This document shows, piece by piece, positions 38,601 to 49,320 of a stretch of DNA of 64,000 nucleotides. The stretch lies in assembly GCF_000972845.2 (NCBI RefSeq), contig NC_040025.1, positions 19,275,399 through 19,339,398 of the forward strand, in the 5' to 3' direction. Positions within the stretch are counted from its first letter, which is position 1, and each line of letters opens with the position of its first letter. Under the pieces are notes generated by a model. That model was not told where the DNA came from. It saw only the letters and a list, made by a program, of their open reading frames with translations, and did not search any database. The stretch comes from Larimichthys crocea. Its lineage: Eukaryota; Chordata; Actinopteri; Sciaenidae. Position numbers and translations under genes: made by a program.

Positions 38601-41600
38601 TCTGAGATTTCTGCCAGGGAAAAGAACTCACGCTGATACGACAGAGCCAACAGTAAATCATATCATCTGTTAGTTTCTAAGAACTATATTATCTTCTTGC
38701 CAGCTTACATGGCGGGTGGCTCTGTATATCATACATTTGCAGCAAAGGCCTGTTAGCAAAATGACACATTTCCAGAAGAGATTTACTGTCGCTTTATCAC
38801 AAATTATTACACAGAGATCATACCCTTAAGACAGAAATCTGTTTACTGAACATTAGTTGTCGTCTGGCGATGTTAAATCTGAGCTGTTAAATAATCGCTA
38901 TTACAGACGACAGAATTTGTTTCTCAGACTTTCCTGCAAAAAAATCAAAATCTTCTTTTCACATGATGTAGGAGTAAACACAGGCTGTTGCACCTCTGAC
39001 TCATTCTCCAGCCTTCTCCCATCCGGACTGCTTTGGTGTATTCACACCCAATTAGACACCCGAATACAAGTTACAGTGTAGCTCAGATGGCATAATATGC
39101 AAGTGTTCACTGTTCCTCGGAGAGGAGAGCTGCAGTGGTAGAGTTGTAGAGAGGTAGAGCTTCAGGCTACAGACAGTTTGACTTATGCTTCTGTATTCCT
39201 GACTCTTGTGGCTGTGGGAATACAGATTGTTGTGGAAGCAGAATAAAGTAGAGAGATGCTTTTAGTGCCTTTAGTTTCCTAAACTTAAAACCTTAATCAT
39301 AACCTAAACCACGGGGAAAACAGGTCAGGAAATGCTCAAATGGATCATTTTAGAACATGTTTTGTCGTTTATGTTGGATAATTTGTTGGATTAGTGCATC
39401 GATCATCAATAAATTTGATAATCTGTCATAATTTAACATGCAAATATGGCATCTGCTGCTTCCACGTACTCAAATGTGACAATTTGCTGCCTTTTTCTGT
39501 TTTCTATAAATGTAAAAAAAATTTAAACAAATTCAAAATAGGTTTCACCTGGATATTTTGCAGCAGCCGAGCCAAAAGGCTTCGTGACTAACAAGTGTCA
39601 ATACGACACCTCTGCAGGGAAATTAAAGCGTCATTTAGATGGATGATAAATCACTACCTCACGACAGATGGTAGGCAGCTTACTAGCTTTAATTGTCTCG
39701 CTTCACACTAAGTAAAACTGCAACTGCAAAATCTCTCCTTCTCCAGAGCTCAGGTATATATCCAGGACTGCTTTTTTCTTGAGGGAGTCCTAAAGCTAAA
39801 AGCGCCAACACCGAAGCAGCAGCAATAATGCATGAAGCCCAACAGTGCAATTCAGGAGAAAATGAGAGATAAGAATAGACTGAAAGATAGACACTGACAA
39901 TAAATAACGCAACTCACTGAGAACCACGGTGAACCAAGGCTGACAGAACTTCAGCCTTAAATTAATTTTAGTGTTGTGCATACTAGGTGTCAAAACTTTT
40001 CTTGGACTAATTAATGGAGTCATTTTGCTCCTAAAATAGTCAATGGAAACATGACAGCTGAATATCCATTTGTGATAATGTTACTCTCCTCCATCCGGTG
40101 TTGCACCACCTCTGTACATCGCTGCAGGATCCTGCTGTCATCTACAATCCTCCCTGCCACAGCACTGAGTACAGCATTAACCCGAGGCAGAAATCTCACA
40201 GTGATTCTTATTATATAGCAAGAAAAAGCCACAACCACACCACACATCACATTTAAATTCAAATCTGCAACAATACAAAAATCCAAAAAATCATGAATAT
40301 ATATATAAATAAAACACCCTCGTCTGTGTGTGAAACTAGTCAATGGCCTTGACAAATCATGTTTCGGCCCATTCAACTCAGATGATAAGACTTCAGTGTG
40401 TTTATGATAAAAGTCTCCTGAAGGCAAATCTGTAACTTATCAGACCAATTCATCGCTCTTCTTGTTTATTTTAAAAGACTAATTATAATCGCTGGTTTAT
40501 TGAATTCTAATATCATTTATCACACTTTCATTTCCATACACTGTCATCCGTGTGAACATCTCTGAGCTCAAACGTGTGGCAACAAAAATGTGTTAAAAAC
40601 TAATCACAGCGCAAGGCTGCTCTATATTCCAGCACTCATGCAATTGTTTTCTGCTTCAAAAATTAATTCCTCATTACAATAGTGTAAAGGAATAGAGTGT
40701 AGTGGGTTGGTAGCCAGCCCTCATTATGTGGTAAATCCGCAGTGCTCGAGGCGTATCATGGCAGCCCACTCAGTGCTGATTGGTAGGAGGCACTTTTCCT
40801 CTCTGGTGCACGACTCAGTGAGTTTGTGAAGATGAGAACCAAAAGCAGACCTCAGCTGCAAATTGAAGATAACTACCACAAACATGAGACAGAGTTCTCT
40901 ACTATAGCTTTCTCTTCCTTCTTCCTTCAAAGAGTGAGAGCTTTGTGTGATCGCTGGAGGGCAGCGAGTGGAAAGAAAGAACATGAGGAACAGACTCGAG
41001 GCTTTGCAAAAATGCATGTACTTATTTTACTGTGATGGAGTCTCTTTCTATTAAAATGTCACAGACTTGTTGTGCTTCCGGTCGCTAATTCACAAAGTGG
41101 TCATTTGAGACGAGACATGACTTGAAGAAATGAAAATCTACCCATGCTTTTTGTTGTATCGCCTGTGACTTCCTCATGACATCAAAGAAAAAGCATCTTT
41201 TAAGAACTCTTTCATAATTTACAGTTTTTCTTGTACCTAAATATCTCCACGCGAGCTGCGAGGCAACCCAGACAACCCCTGCTCACAGCGGCACAAGTTG
41301 CATCATTAATCCTGCTCTTATGCAACACATTCACCATCCTCCTGAGAAACCGATCAGAGTTCACAGATACCCTACATGCATTAATCACATGGCCCTTTTT
41401 GCATTTTGCATTCCATTAAATTGAGTCGCAGTATGCAAATGAAATATTTAAGAGCAAAATCATTTTCCTGTTTGTCAGCCCTTTTTTTTAATGCACAGCT
41501 GAATGCTCTGTGTTTTCCCAGGAGATATTAATGTGGAGGACCTGCTTTGAAGTAAAGAGGAGATTTAAATGTAACGTTGTAACACGTTAATCAAATGTAA

Positions 41601-44600
41601 CAGAAACACGTCTGTTAGGGGAGTACATCAGTTGCAAGTCTCTCGTGAGTTTGTAACATTGTGAGTTGAAAACAGCACAGCAAGATCACATACTACAAAT
41701 CTGTGTTTACATTCAGCATGTTGCAATCTCACCGAGGATATACAGTATCACTGGATATCACTAAGATGAGCATTGCACGGTGAGCGGCTGCATCGAAAGA
41801 GTTCATCCCATCAAATCCAATCACATTACGAACTTAAAAAGATGCAGCTGCACCTGAACTTGGTTATATATATCCTCTCTGGATCTCTAAAGGCTGCCAC
41901 TGAATAGAAAGATTCAGTTCAACTCATCCATCCATCCATTTTCTGTAACCCATTATCCTTATCAGAGTCGCAGGGGGGCTGGAGCCTATCCCAGCTGGCA
42001 TTGCGTGAGAGGTGGGGTGCATCATAAACGAGTCAGAGTCACTTAAATCCCCCTCAGAGCCAAAACAAGCTGCCTGTATGAACAGGGCCATCAAAGCTGT
42101 GCCTTTCTGCCGTTAGTGCACCTTGTTTTTGTGTGCAGCAACGCCTTCAAAGAGATTTTCAATTGAGTTTTAATTAACCATGTAATCTGATTAGCGATAT
42201 ATTTTTGCTTACTCACCATTTTTGTCTGCCCGGCGGAATATCTGCAATAAAAGGAGAAGGTTGTATTAAAGGTTTTAGGTCTGGGTAAAGGTAGAAATGA
42301 GTGTGCAACAAAATGAAAAAACTACAGCAACAATATTTGAATTGTTTTGAACAATTACCAAGAGGGTCTTCATACGGCAACAATTTATTTTAATAATCTG
42401 TGATGAAATGCAACACAAATGCAAAGATTTATTGGAGAAGCAGTGAAGAAAGCCAACCCGTAAGGCAATCCATCTGTGTAAGATCTGTTTTTTGGCATAT
42501 TGTTTTTTTCTGGGTGCACAGGAGAACATTTAAGAAAATCTGTAATTTCTGCACTTCAATAGCAAGAGAGACGTGAGACATCTCAGGAAATGAAATGCTG
42601 ACATTAATATGCACCCATGAGGAGCTTTGGAATGATAGCTTTTATTGGTTTTTCCTCTCTCCGAGCATTTAGAAGAATCATGCTGCTTTAAGATAGCTTG
42701 TGCAAAATCTGAAAGCAGGAAGCGACAGTTCTTTGTGTTCATTAATTTATGCTGTAAAATCAGCTTCATCACTGTGTAACATCAAACCTGTGAGAAGTCA
42801 GAACTGTTTGTGGAGTGTGTGGTGTTGTTTGAGCTCAAGGTGGCAGCTTTTTTTTTCTTCTGCTCAATCACCCCATGTGGACGAATAAAGTCCGAGTGGC
42901 TGTTTGATTAACTGTATCATCAGAGTGGAGCGGTGCACTCAAAACCAGCTGTCACCTTCCGAGCACATCGAAGTGTCAAGGCTTGGATACACTCTGCTTG
43001 CATAACATTTTTTGAAAACATCCCTGCTTCTTTCTCGACAGATTGACTGAGCCTCGAAAAAAATCAATTCAAGGAAAAATGGCACTGAAGCAGAATTAGG
43101 AGGACTGCATGAAATATCTCAGGAAACTGAGTCTTTATGATCCAATTCAGTGTGCACTTAAAGAATGATACCAGTGCGTTTGCAAGTCATACACTTACCC
43201 CAAAACAATAATGTAACACTTACTTAAATGAATGCAGACGTGATGTTTACACAACTCAAGATCAATTTAAGACTCAGCTAAAAGACTTATGATATGATAT
43301 GATATGGAAATTAATTAAATCAAGATTTAAATTAGAGCCAGATCAAATTAGTTCTCATAAAAACTATAAACAACTCATACAGAACAAAAACACTCAAACA
43401 GATAAGACACTAAAACACTTAAAATGTAGTACTTTGTGGTAAATGCAAACCTGTATTATGAACTAACAAAACCATATTTTTTGGTAAAATAGAGTGGAGC
43501 CCCAAAAATGACATTAAAAGGTCAGAAATTTTAATGCACATTCTCAGTTTTGGTGCAGTTACCACAATAAAATAATCATCAATGATTAAATGAATTATTT
43601 ATTTGTACTCTTCAATGTACAGTAAGCTTTATTTTTGTCAACAGATCGAACTCTTTCAAAACACAATTTGTCAGTTCTGCACTGCAGTGTCTGTGCCCCA
43701 AAATAAGAAAAACTCTGAAGGTAAAATATCAACCCTGATGTATCATCCGGGTCCAAAACACAGACAAAATCAAGTACAAATGTGATGTGTAGTGAATGGA
43801 CTAAAACATGCTAAACTAAAGTCCTTTAACATCTCTGCACTGACGTTTGGATGCAGGTGATGGCATGAAACCTGGTGGCTGTCAAAGCTGAATATAAACC
43901 ATAAGAGCTGACGCAAGCATCTGGTCTAAGACATGTCAGAGGACGCCAATAGGGACCTGCTCAATTAAATCTGGGAAACAAACCGAGAGCAATAAACATT
44001 GGCTCTAGAGAAACTGGAGATTTACTGGCGGCCTCCTCCTTTGTGCTGTTAAGTGGGAGGTTGGTGGAGTCGATGTTGTCAACCCACAGAGCCAATGAAG
44101 ATCTTCTAAAGGCAGTATTAACTACATGGATGCTCTGTTGTAATTTCTATCCCCGCAAGTCCCTGGGGCCTGTTAAAATGTCACACTGAGTCCTACTGAA
44201 CACAATATAAAACTACAGCAGGAGGAGTACCTGACACTCTTTGAGCATCTACAACATCTTAGCTTCATCTGAAATGCTCCCCGTCAGCCTTTAAAGCAAA
44301 TTATTATCTCAAAAAGAGCTGTAAAACACCTCTCTGGGATATAAAAAACTACAGCCTTTGCACAACTGCGAGCCTTTGAAATCAAACAATGAGTCCTTCG
44401 ACTTGTCTAATTATATGGACAAACAGCCTTTTTTTATAGAGTAAAACACACAGAAGCCTTCCTCAAGTCAAAGTGAGCTGTAATGAGTCTGTGTAGAGGA
44501 AGAAAAGCACAAATGAGGCTCAGTTTTCTGCCAAAAAACTGAAAATGTGAGTGTGAGCACATGCATGATTTAGTTGTTAGGAGGTCAGAGGAATAAAAGA

Positions 44601-45730
44601 GAAAGAAATCAGTGCTGGTTGATCGATAAGTTGCCTTCCAGTGATCACACTATTAGTTTCCAGCTAGTAGAAAATAAATTACCGTCCATTAGCCAGTGTA
44701 ATAGGTTCAGTGAAGAAATGCCAGTTTGGAGGTTCTGCAGTGTTGGGCTGGAGGGAATGGATGCTAACTGCATTTAAACCAAATGCGTACTTGCTGCAGT
44801 CTAATGTTCCCATCGCTGGCCAATAATCTGCCTCGAGGAGACTGGAGAATGATATCTACAGCCAGCTGTCCAGAAGTCTGACTAGGAAATGACGCTGCTT
44901 ATATTATCTGATGTCCTCAGTAAACCAGAGGCAAAAGGGGCCATACATAAAGCAGCTGTTTTTAAATATAAGCATATTTTTTTATGAAGGGATCACCTGC
45001 AATTTCATACTGTAGCAAGCACTGTAGTTAGAGAACATTTTTGTACATGTGTGCAGGCTGTATCCATCTTATTATATCTTGTATTTCTACATCTAATGCT
45101 CAGCTTTCTATTTTTATGTTTCTGTTTAGAGTTATGTGAAGGGAAGGCTGCTCATTAAAAATGTATAGCATATCATGTTTTATGTGCTTATAGTGCTTTT
45201 TCATCTAGGGTGCAACCAATGTCATGACCCTCATTGTCATAGGGAAAAAGAATGGGCACAACAACCAGATTAAAACAGCCACATTGTGATGCTTTAGCAG
45301 CTTAAAAAGGTGAAATGAATGAAAACATTTGCGTGTTAGATGACTGTGTTATGGCATCTCTTTTGTTATTCACGCACTAATGGGCATGCACTCACCTCTC
45401 TTACGCAATAGGGATGCTGTAGATCAAGCACATGTGAATGGGAAGCGGACAGACATTACCTCAAAATGAGCCATTCATAAAGAGAATTAAGGAAAGTGTT
45501 ATCACTCATACTGTGCTTTAGAGAGACGACCCTTCAGAAGGTGCGTGTGAGCAAAACACCTCTAAATATGGATACAATCGTGCATATCATTAAACAAAAA
45601 AACATTTCTTTAATGAAAAATCTGAGTATATGCTACTTACATCCTGGACCAGAGAGATTCCTTGATTTTGATTGTGGTCAAGCTCCTGCTGTTTCCTCAA
45701 GTGTTCGTGCTTGGCAGATTGAAGACACAT
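29632..45730 (-). CDS. necab3-like: N-terminal EF-hand calcium-binding protein (NECAB family, NECAB3/1-like), 350 aa, complete, 12 exons
   Basis: Minus-strand coding exons: 45730-45641, 42241-42217, 37819-37711, 36428-36403, 36073-35976, 32670-32412, 32290-32211, 31323-31270, 31106-30994, 30831-30754, 30583-30492 and 29660-29632; 1053 nt, all phases close. The protein starts MCLQSAKHEHLRK, then ISLVQDIFRRADKNDDGKLS, with DKNDDGKLSLEE as the EF-hand loop. EYFTPHLGEY follows, then a coiled-coil stretch (FVTRFLLRETSTQLQSLQSS). The C-terminal domain is ABM-like (LLVQRQMSV, MYEFWQDRLSWMSYLQSS) and ends in PASWWIMNNN. NECAB proteins are neuronal Ca2+-binding partners of receptors and of APBA2. The WWIMNNN end and FQRC/LPDR words argue against NECAB2. 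Length equals human NECAB1 (351), but the start and VQDIFRR resemble NECAB3. Start ATG has a good context (tatcaccATG). Two exons are only 25 and 26 nt. Confidence 0.9.
29935..30110 (+). repeat. Dispersed fish repeat fragment
   Basis: The words 'ctttagttgctaaaggttac', 'caccatgttcaccagctaga' and 'tgctgactctgtctg' match a widespread teleost interspersed repeat that I remember without its formal name. It sits in the last intron region of the NECAB-family gene. Edges approximate. Confidence 0.45.
31650..32060 (+). mobile_element. Degenerate L2/Rex-type LINE endonuclease fragment
   Basis: Near 31745-31790 the plus strand encodes IIVGDFNIHVDN, the catalytic GDFN(I/F)H motif of AP-endonuclease LINEs. 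About 100 bp later, frame-shifted, comes NHTLDLVLSYGIEID, which matches the HTLDL(V/I) block of the same domain. Stops and frameshifts break it, so it is a dead relic. It lies within a NECAB-family intron, antisense to the gene. Confidence 0.65.
32085..32195 (+). repeat. Dispersed fish repeat, better-preserved copy
   Basis: Contains 'aatatgaagctagagccagc', 'gatagcttagcttaac' and 'ataaagactgg', which is the core of a very common teleost repeat. It ends only about 16 bp before the exon boundary at 32211, that is, in intron sequence just downstream of the exon's donor on the minus strand. Confidence 0.6.
33019..33248 (+). mobile_element. tRNA-derived SINE with 13-bp target-site duplications
   Basis: Identical 13-bp direct repeats TAATTATCAAGTA flank the element (33019-33031 and 33236-33248). 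Inside is a tRNA-like head with an A box (TTTAGCTCAGTTGG, about 33053) and a B box (GAGTTCAAATCCG, about 33109). A CACATTCCTGTCACTC-type body and an AAAAAGGCCAAAAAATATAT tail follow. It is inserted in plus orientation in a NECAB-family intron, antisense to the gene. Intact duplications suggest a fairly recent insertion. Confidence 0.88.
33249..35219. other. Intron of the NECAB-family gene, no further feature
   Basis: Both strands were read for splice-flanked coding pieces; none found. Open frames at 33432-33847 and 34231-34472 have no recognisable similarity. Confidence 0.5.
35220..35640 (+). repeat. Dispersed fish repeat cluster
   Basis: Two adjoining pieces: 'aaatatctcagttacttcta', 'gatggactgccatgaaac' and 'ggctggctacaaaacagg', 'cagcaggaataaacatgt', 'ctacagcctggta'; then 'gaacagactgctatgacatt' and 'ttcatgttcccc'. 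These words belong to interspersed repeats abundant in percomorph genomes. Family name not recalled; edges approximate. Confidence 0.55.
36600..36725 (+). repeat. Possible fragment of an interspersed repeat
   Basis: The words 'actgagattgtgagcatgac' and 'cggcatgttaatatgccaac', 'atcagcattcagctt' resemble a common fish repeat rich in 'gcatgttagcatgctaac'. Weak, diverged match. Confidence 0.35.
37820..42216 (-). other. Large intron within the EF-hand region of the NECAB-family gene
   Basis: This 4.4-kb intron interrupts the EF-hand loop codon (Asn/Asp junction). Apart from a dispersed repeat at 41926-42024 nothing coding was recognised. Candidate regulatory words, such as an ATGCAAAT octamer at about 41433, are not strong enough to list as sites. 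Confidence 0.6.
41926..42024 (+). repeat. Dispersed repeat: 'ccatccattttctgtaaccc ... gagcctatcccagctggca'
   Basis: The order of words (ccatccatccattttctg, cgcaggggggctggagccta, tcccagctggcattgcgtga, gaggtggggtgcatc) is the signature of a very common fish and vertebrate interspersed repeat, probably derived from a non-LTR retrotransposon 3' region. Only this fragment is present. Confidence 0.65.
42242..45640 (-). other. First intron of the NECAB-family gene
   Basis: A 3.4-kb intron between the ATG exon and the 25-nt second exon. It holds a short (GATAT)n run at about 43290-43306. No coding segment seen on either strand. Confidence 0.6.
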
Positions 45731-46429
45731 GGTGATAATCTCTGTACAGGCCAGCATCTTGATGCTTTTGGTGTGATTTCTGCTTTTCTTTCAAAAAATA
45801 AATAAATAAACCCCCAAAAAGATCCTGTCCCTGTGTTAACACTTTGGAGAGCCGTTGTCCTTCTCAGGGTGGATGGTGGATGGTGGATGATGATGTCGGT
45901 CCTGTGATCCAGTCAGGATGGAGATGGACTCAGCCTGTGCGTCGACGACAGCAGAAACAAACTCCGCCTCTACACGACCAACAGCAACGATTCATTAAAG
46001 GGCGAGGAATGCACCATCTGCTGGTGAAAACACCCTGTTAGACAAACACTTAATTACAACCTTGCTTGCTTGACAGGGAGTGAGGAAAGACTGAACAAAG
46101 GAAAGAAAAGAGGGAGCTGCAGGCAATGTTTATCTCCTGAGAACTAATTTGAACTGGTACTGCAATCTGTATCGCTCCCAAATGGACTTAAATGTGAGTT
46201 CATGTGTTAAGTAATGTAATATTACTTGTTATAATAGTAATTGTAATAGTAATCTGTAATAGATTTACTTGCATTACTGTGATATTGATATTTTTTGTAT
46301 TGTAAAATGAAACCTTTATTTGTGGCATTTGTACTGTACTGTAGGTGTTATTATTATTATTCATTAGAGACTTATCATCTATCACTGGTGGACTCAAGGC
46401 TGGCAGGGTAGAGCCCCTGGTGGCCTCAT

Positions 46430-47140
46430 GTTCTAAAAATAAACATGTCAAAGTGCCCTCTTGGATGCCCCTATGGTACCCGCTAATGTGGCTCAATGTG
46501 GATAAAAACATGAAACACTGCCCACTAGATTGCCCTGTGGAAAATGTGATGTGAGTAAGTGTCCTCTGATTGCCCTTCCAGTGAAGAAAATAGTAGGTCC
46601 TGACTAGGTAGGGTGCCCTTCTAGGGGAGAAGTGCCCTTGGATGCTTTTCCAGTGGAGAAAACATGATAATGTGCCCTCTAGAAAGGCCCTTCTAGTGGA
46701 GAAAGTTACGACGTGCCCTAGGGTACCCCTCCATTGGGGAAAATAACAAAGTGCTTTAGGCTTCCCGGTGGAGAAAATGTGACTAAGTGCCTTCTAGGGT
46801 ACCACTCCAGTGGAGAAAATAATTGTATGCTCTACAGTGCTGTTCCGGTGGGGGAAAACGTGATAAAGACCTCTAGGGTACCCTTCCAGTGGAGAAAATT
46901 ATAAAATGCTTGAGGGGTCCCAGTGGAGAAAATGTGTTAGAGTTCCTTCCAGAGTGCCCTTCCAGTGGAAAAAATGACAGTGCTCTAAGGCTGATGGTGG
47001 AGAAAACGTGATACAGTGCCCTCCAGTAGAGAAAACGACCATTAAAGAAAATTATGACATGTTCTCGGGTTCCTGGTGGGGAAAACATGATAAAGAGTGT
47101 GCCTTTCTTTTTGAAACAATGATGAAGTGCTCTTTGGAAT
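46430..47140. repeat. Degenerate minisatellite, about 30-45 bp units
   Basis: At least fifteen imperfect units with the core 'agtgccctctagggtaccct' / 'tccagtggagaaaatgat'. Successive GTGGAGAAAA-type cores lie near 46652, 46696, 46736, 46771, 46812, 46851, 46890, 46924, 46968, 47000 and 47029, that is, at 30-45 bp spacing. The array lies between the head-to-head starts of the NECAB-family gene and alas2. Confidence 0.85.
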
Positions 47141-47899
47141 AGTCCTTTGGGGGACTCTCAGCCTAATTATCCCACCCTACATGTTTCCTAGGAGCTTAAT
47201 TATTGTGGCTATTCTTAATATTTTTCTATACTGTTACTGTTAACAATGAAGTGTGTTAAAGAGGCCATCAGGCTCGCAACACTTTAACCCCAGATGTAAG
47301 CAGCATACAAACACACTATATTACAGAAATTAGATATTTAAGGTGTTTATTTTTATGAAGCCTGTGTAACTGGAGTATAAACAGGAAATGAATGACTACA
47401 TTTCTTCTGAAGCTTCATCTCTTCTCATGGCCTTTATAAGCAGATGGATTTGCTCAGTTGTCATGGAGAGTGAACAAGTGAATGACAAAAATACTTAATT
47501 AATATATAAATAGATAAAATAAAAACTTTTCGCTTTCATACAAAAATGAATGAAAAGACACACCACTACTATGTGCTCAATAATTTACTAACCAATTATA
47601 GATTCTTCACAGGAGTTATAGTTGATAACAAATACATTATTTCTGCTTTCAACTGCATTATTGTGTGTTATAGTCTGTTATAAACTAATATCACCAAAAC
47701 TAAGTTATTACTGTGTTATTTACTATATATAACTGTAACATTTTGAGGCATTCTCACTGGTTTACTGTCCACCATTAAGTCATTTTACATGACAGAATGA
47801 CACAGCTTCAGTGGAGCCATTCAGCATCTTTGCACCTCCCATGCACACGCACTCAAACTTCTGGGTGGCCCCAAGCTGAGATGGCCATGACATCTCTGA

Positions 47900-48015
47900 G
47901 GGGTGGGAGTGGAGATGATTGCATATACTCTACAACATCTGACCATAACTGTTAACACTTTCTGACCTTCTGTCTATTTGCTGGTTTGAAGTTCGTCCTC
48001 AGTGCAGGTCAACCG
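47900..48015 (+). promoter_or_regulatory. alas2: alas2 proximal promoter and noncoding exon 1
   Basis: A CACCC-type element on the minus strand (about 47900-47909) and a weak TATA-like GCATATACT (47921-47929) precede the exon by the expected distance. Exon 1 ends at 48015 at a strong donor (AACCG/gtgagc) and contains the IRE described separately. I infer a start near 47950; it is not visible directly. Splicing to 49300 leaves 21 nt of additional leader before the ATG. Confidence 0.6.
47991..48013 (+). promoter_or_regulatory. alas2: Iron-responsive element (IRE) in the alas2 5' UTR
   Basis: GUU (47991-47993), unpaired C at 47994, GUCCU (47995-47999), apical CAGUGC loop (48000-48005), AGGUC (48006-48010), AAC (48011-48013). 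This is the canonical IRE layout: six-base CAGUGN loop, five-pair upper stem, bulged C, lower stem. When iron is low, IRP1/2 bound here block translation, which matches erythroid haem synthesis to iron supply. The second pair above the bulged C (U47996 with U48009) is a mismatch; as I remember it, the mammalian ALAS2 IRE has a G-U pair there. The lower stem ends two bases before the splice donor. Confidence 0.9.
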
Positions 48016-48560
48016 GTGAGCTTCTGACTGTTATTATTTATGTATATTTATTATATTATGATTATATATGTGATTATTATGGTGATGATGATGGTGATGA
48101 TATTATTTTATTGTTTGTTTATTGTTGTTATTAGTATTAAATGATTATTAATTAATTTTTGTTGTTGTGGTGGTGATAAGTGATGGTGATAATTCAATCA
48201 TGAATATTCTTATTAGCATTGTTATTGTCATATATATTTCTATATAATACTATTTATTATTATTATTATTTCTTGTTGCTATTACATCAATTGTTTATAT
48301 GTATTATATTATTGATATTTATTTAAACTAATGTGCCTAGTATGTTGACTGCATGAATATTGAATCTGAATATTTATTTTTGGACACGCATTTAGGAATA
48401 CTAAATGATTTTTGTTGACAGTTCATGAACTGAAACATGACATACTGTATGGATACTACAAAGATAGCTAACTAATGCATAAGTGGCATTTTTTTCTTTT
48501 TCTCTTTTTTCTTTTTTTTGCATGTGTTAAATAGTGTAATGTATTCTATAACAACAAAAA

Positions 48561-48675
48561 AGATAAAGTATATTTTTTTGACCTACTTGTGGTGTTTAAA
48601 AGACCCTGACAGGATGACGTAAAGATAATATTTCACCACAAAAGAAAGCCACAGATTCCAAGAACTGCCTTATCT
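48561..48675 (+). promoter_or_regulatory. alas2: Cluster of GATA motifs in alas2 intron 1
   Basis: Three WGATAR words lie within 115 bp: AGATAA at 48561-48566, AGATAA at 48623-48628 and TTATCT at 48670-48675, with a CAGCTG E-box nearby at about 48708. ALAS2 in mammals is activated by GATA1 partly through intron 1, so this is a plausible erythroid enhancer. It is motif evidence only. Confidence 0.4.
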
Positions 48676-48989
48676 GCTGACCGCAGAAGATTGTGGGGGA
48701 AATAATACAGCTGGCCTGAGTCTGTTAATTAAACTTCACATTGAGGCTGTCATCAGTTATTAAAATCTGGATCAAATATTGTTATTATTGTTTTGTCTTA
48801 ATTTGGTGGATTATTAATGGGCAGACTATAATTTTCTATCCAACATCCATTTTACCCTATGAATCTGAGAAACTTTAAACAGCAGGGAAATAACATATAT
48901 ATATATATTTTAAAACGTTGCACTCCTGCTGTGTTTAATAGAGGACTAATTGATAGGTACTGCAGTAATCAGCTGATGATGTCTTTTAG

Positions 48990-49270
48990 GGCAGAACTTG
49001 AGCGCCTGCAGGACGAAGATAAGCAGCAGCAACCTGCCGCACCCTGAAGGAGGCACCGTCTGCTCTCTGTAGTTAAACTGAATCAACAAATGCATTTCGA
49101 GTCCTTTTGAGCGTGTTTAACTTTTTAAACTATAATATGATTTTAGCTTTATGAAACTCAGTGACAAGTTCAGTCACCTGACTATACTGTAGAAGTGATG
49201 GGATGTTTCTTTTACAACACTCTTTACGGATGTATTTCATATGATGAGTCAGCCTTGGGTGTTTAATAAA
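48990..49270 (+). other. Orphan terminal-exon-like segment with stop and poly(A) signal
   Basis: TGTCTTTTAG (ending 48989) precedes an in-frame stretch encoding AELERLQDEDKQQQPAAP and a TGA at 49045-49047. AATAAA follows at 49265-49270, just before the alas2 exon 2 acceptor at 49298-49299. It has the parts of a last exon, yet lies inside alas2 intron 1 on the same strand and I found no partner exon. It may be an alternative, prematurely polyadenylated alas2 exon, a relic of another gene, or chance. Confidence 0.25.
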
Positions 49271-49320
49271 GCAAAATTAATCCTCTATCCTTCTCTCAGA
49301 CTAAAAGCAGCTGCAGTACA

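Noticed and set aside
49159..49185. A second IRE-like CAGTG near alas2 exon 2
   Set aside because: No suitable stem or bulged C around it and it is intronic; the true IRE is at 47991-48013.
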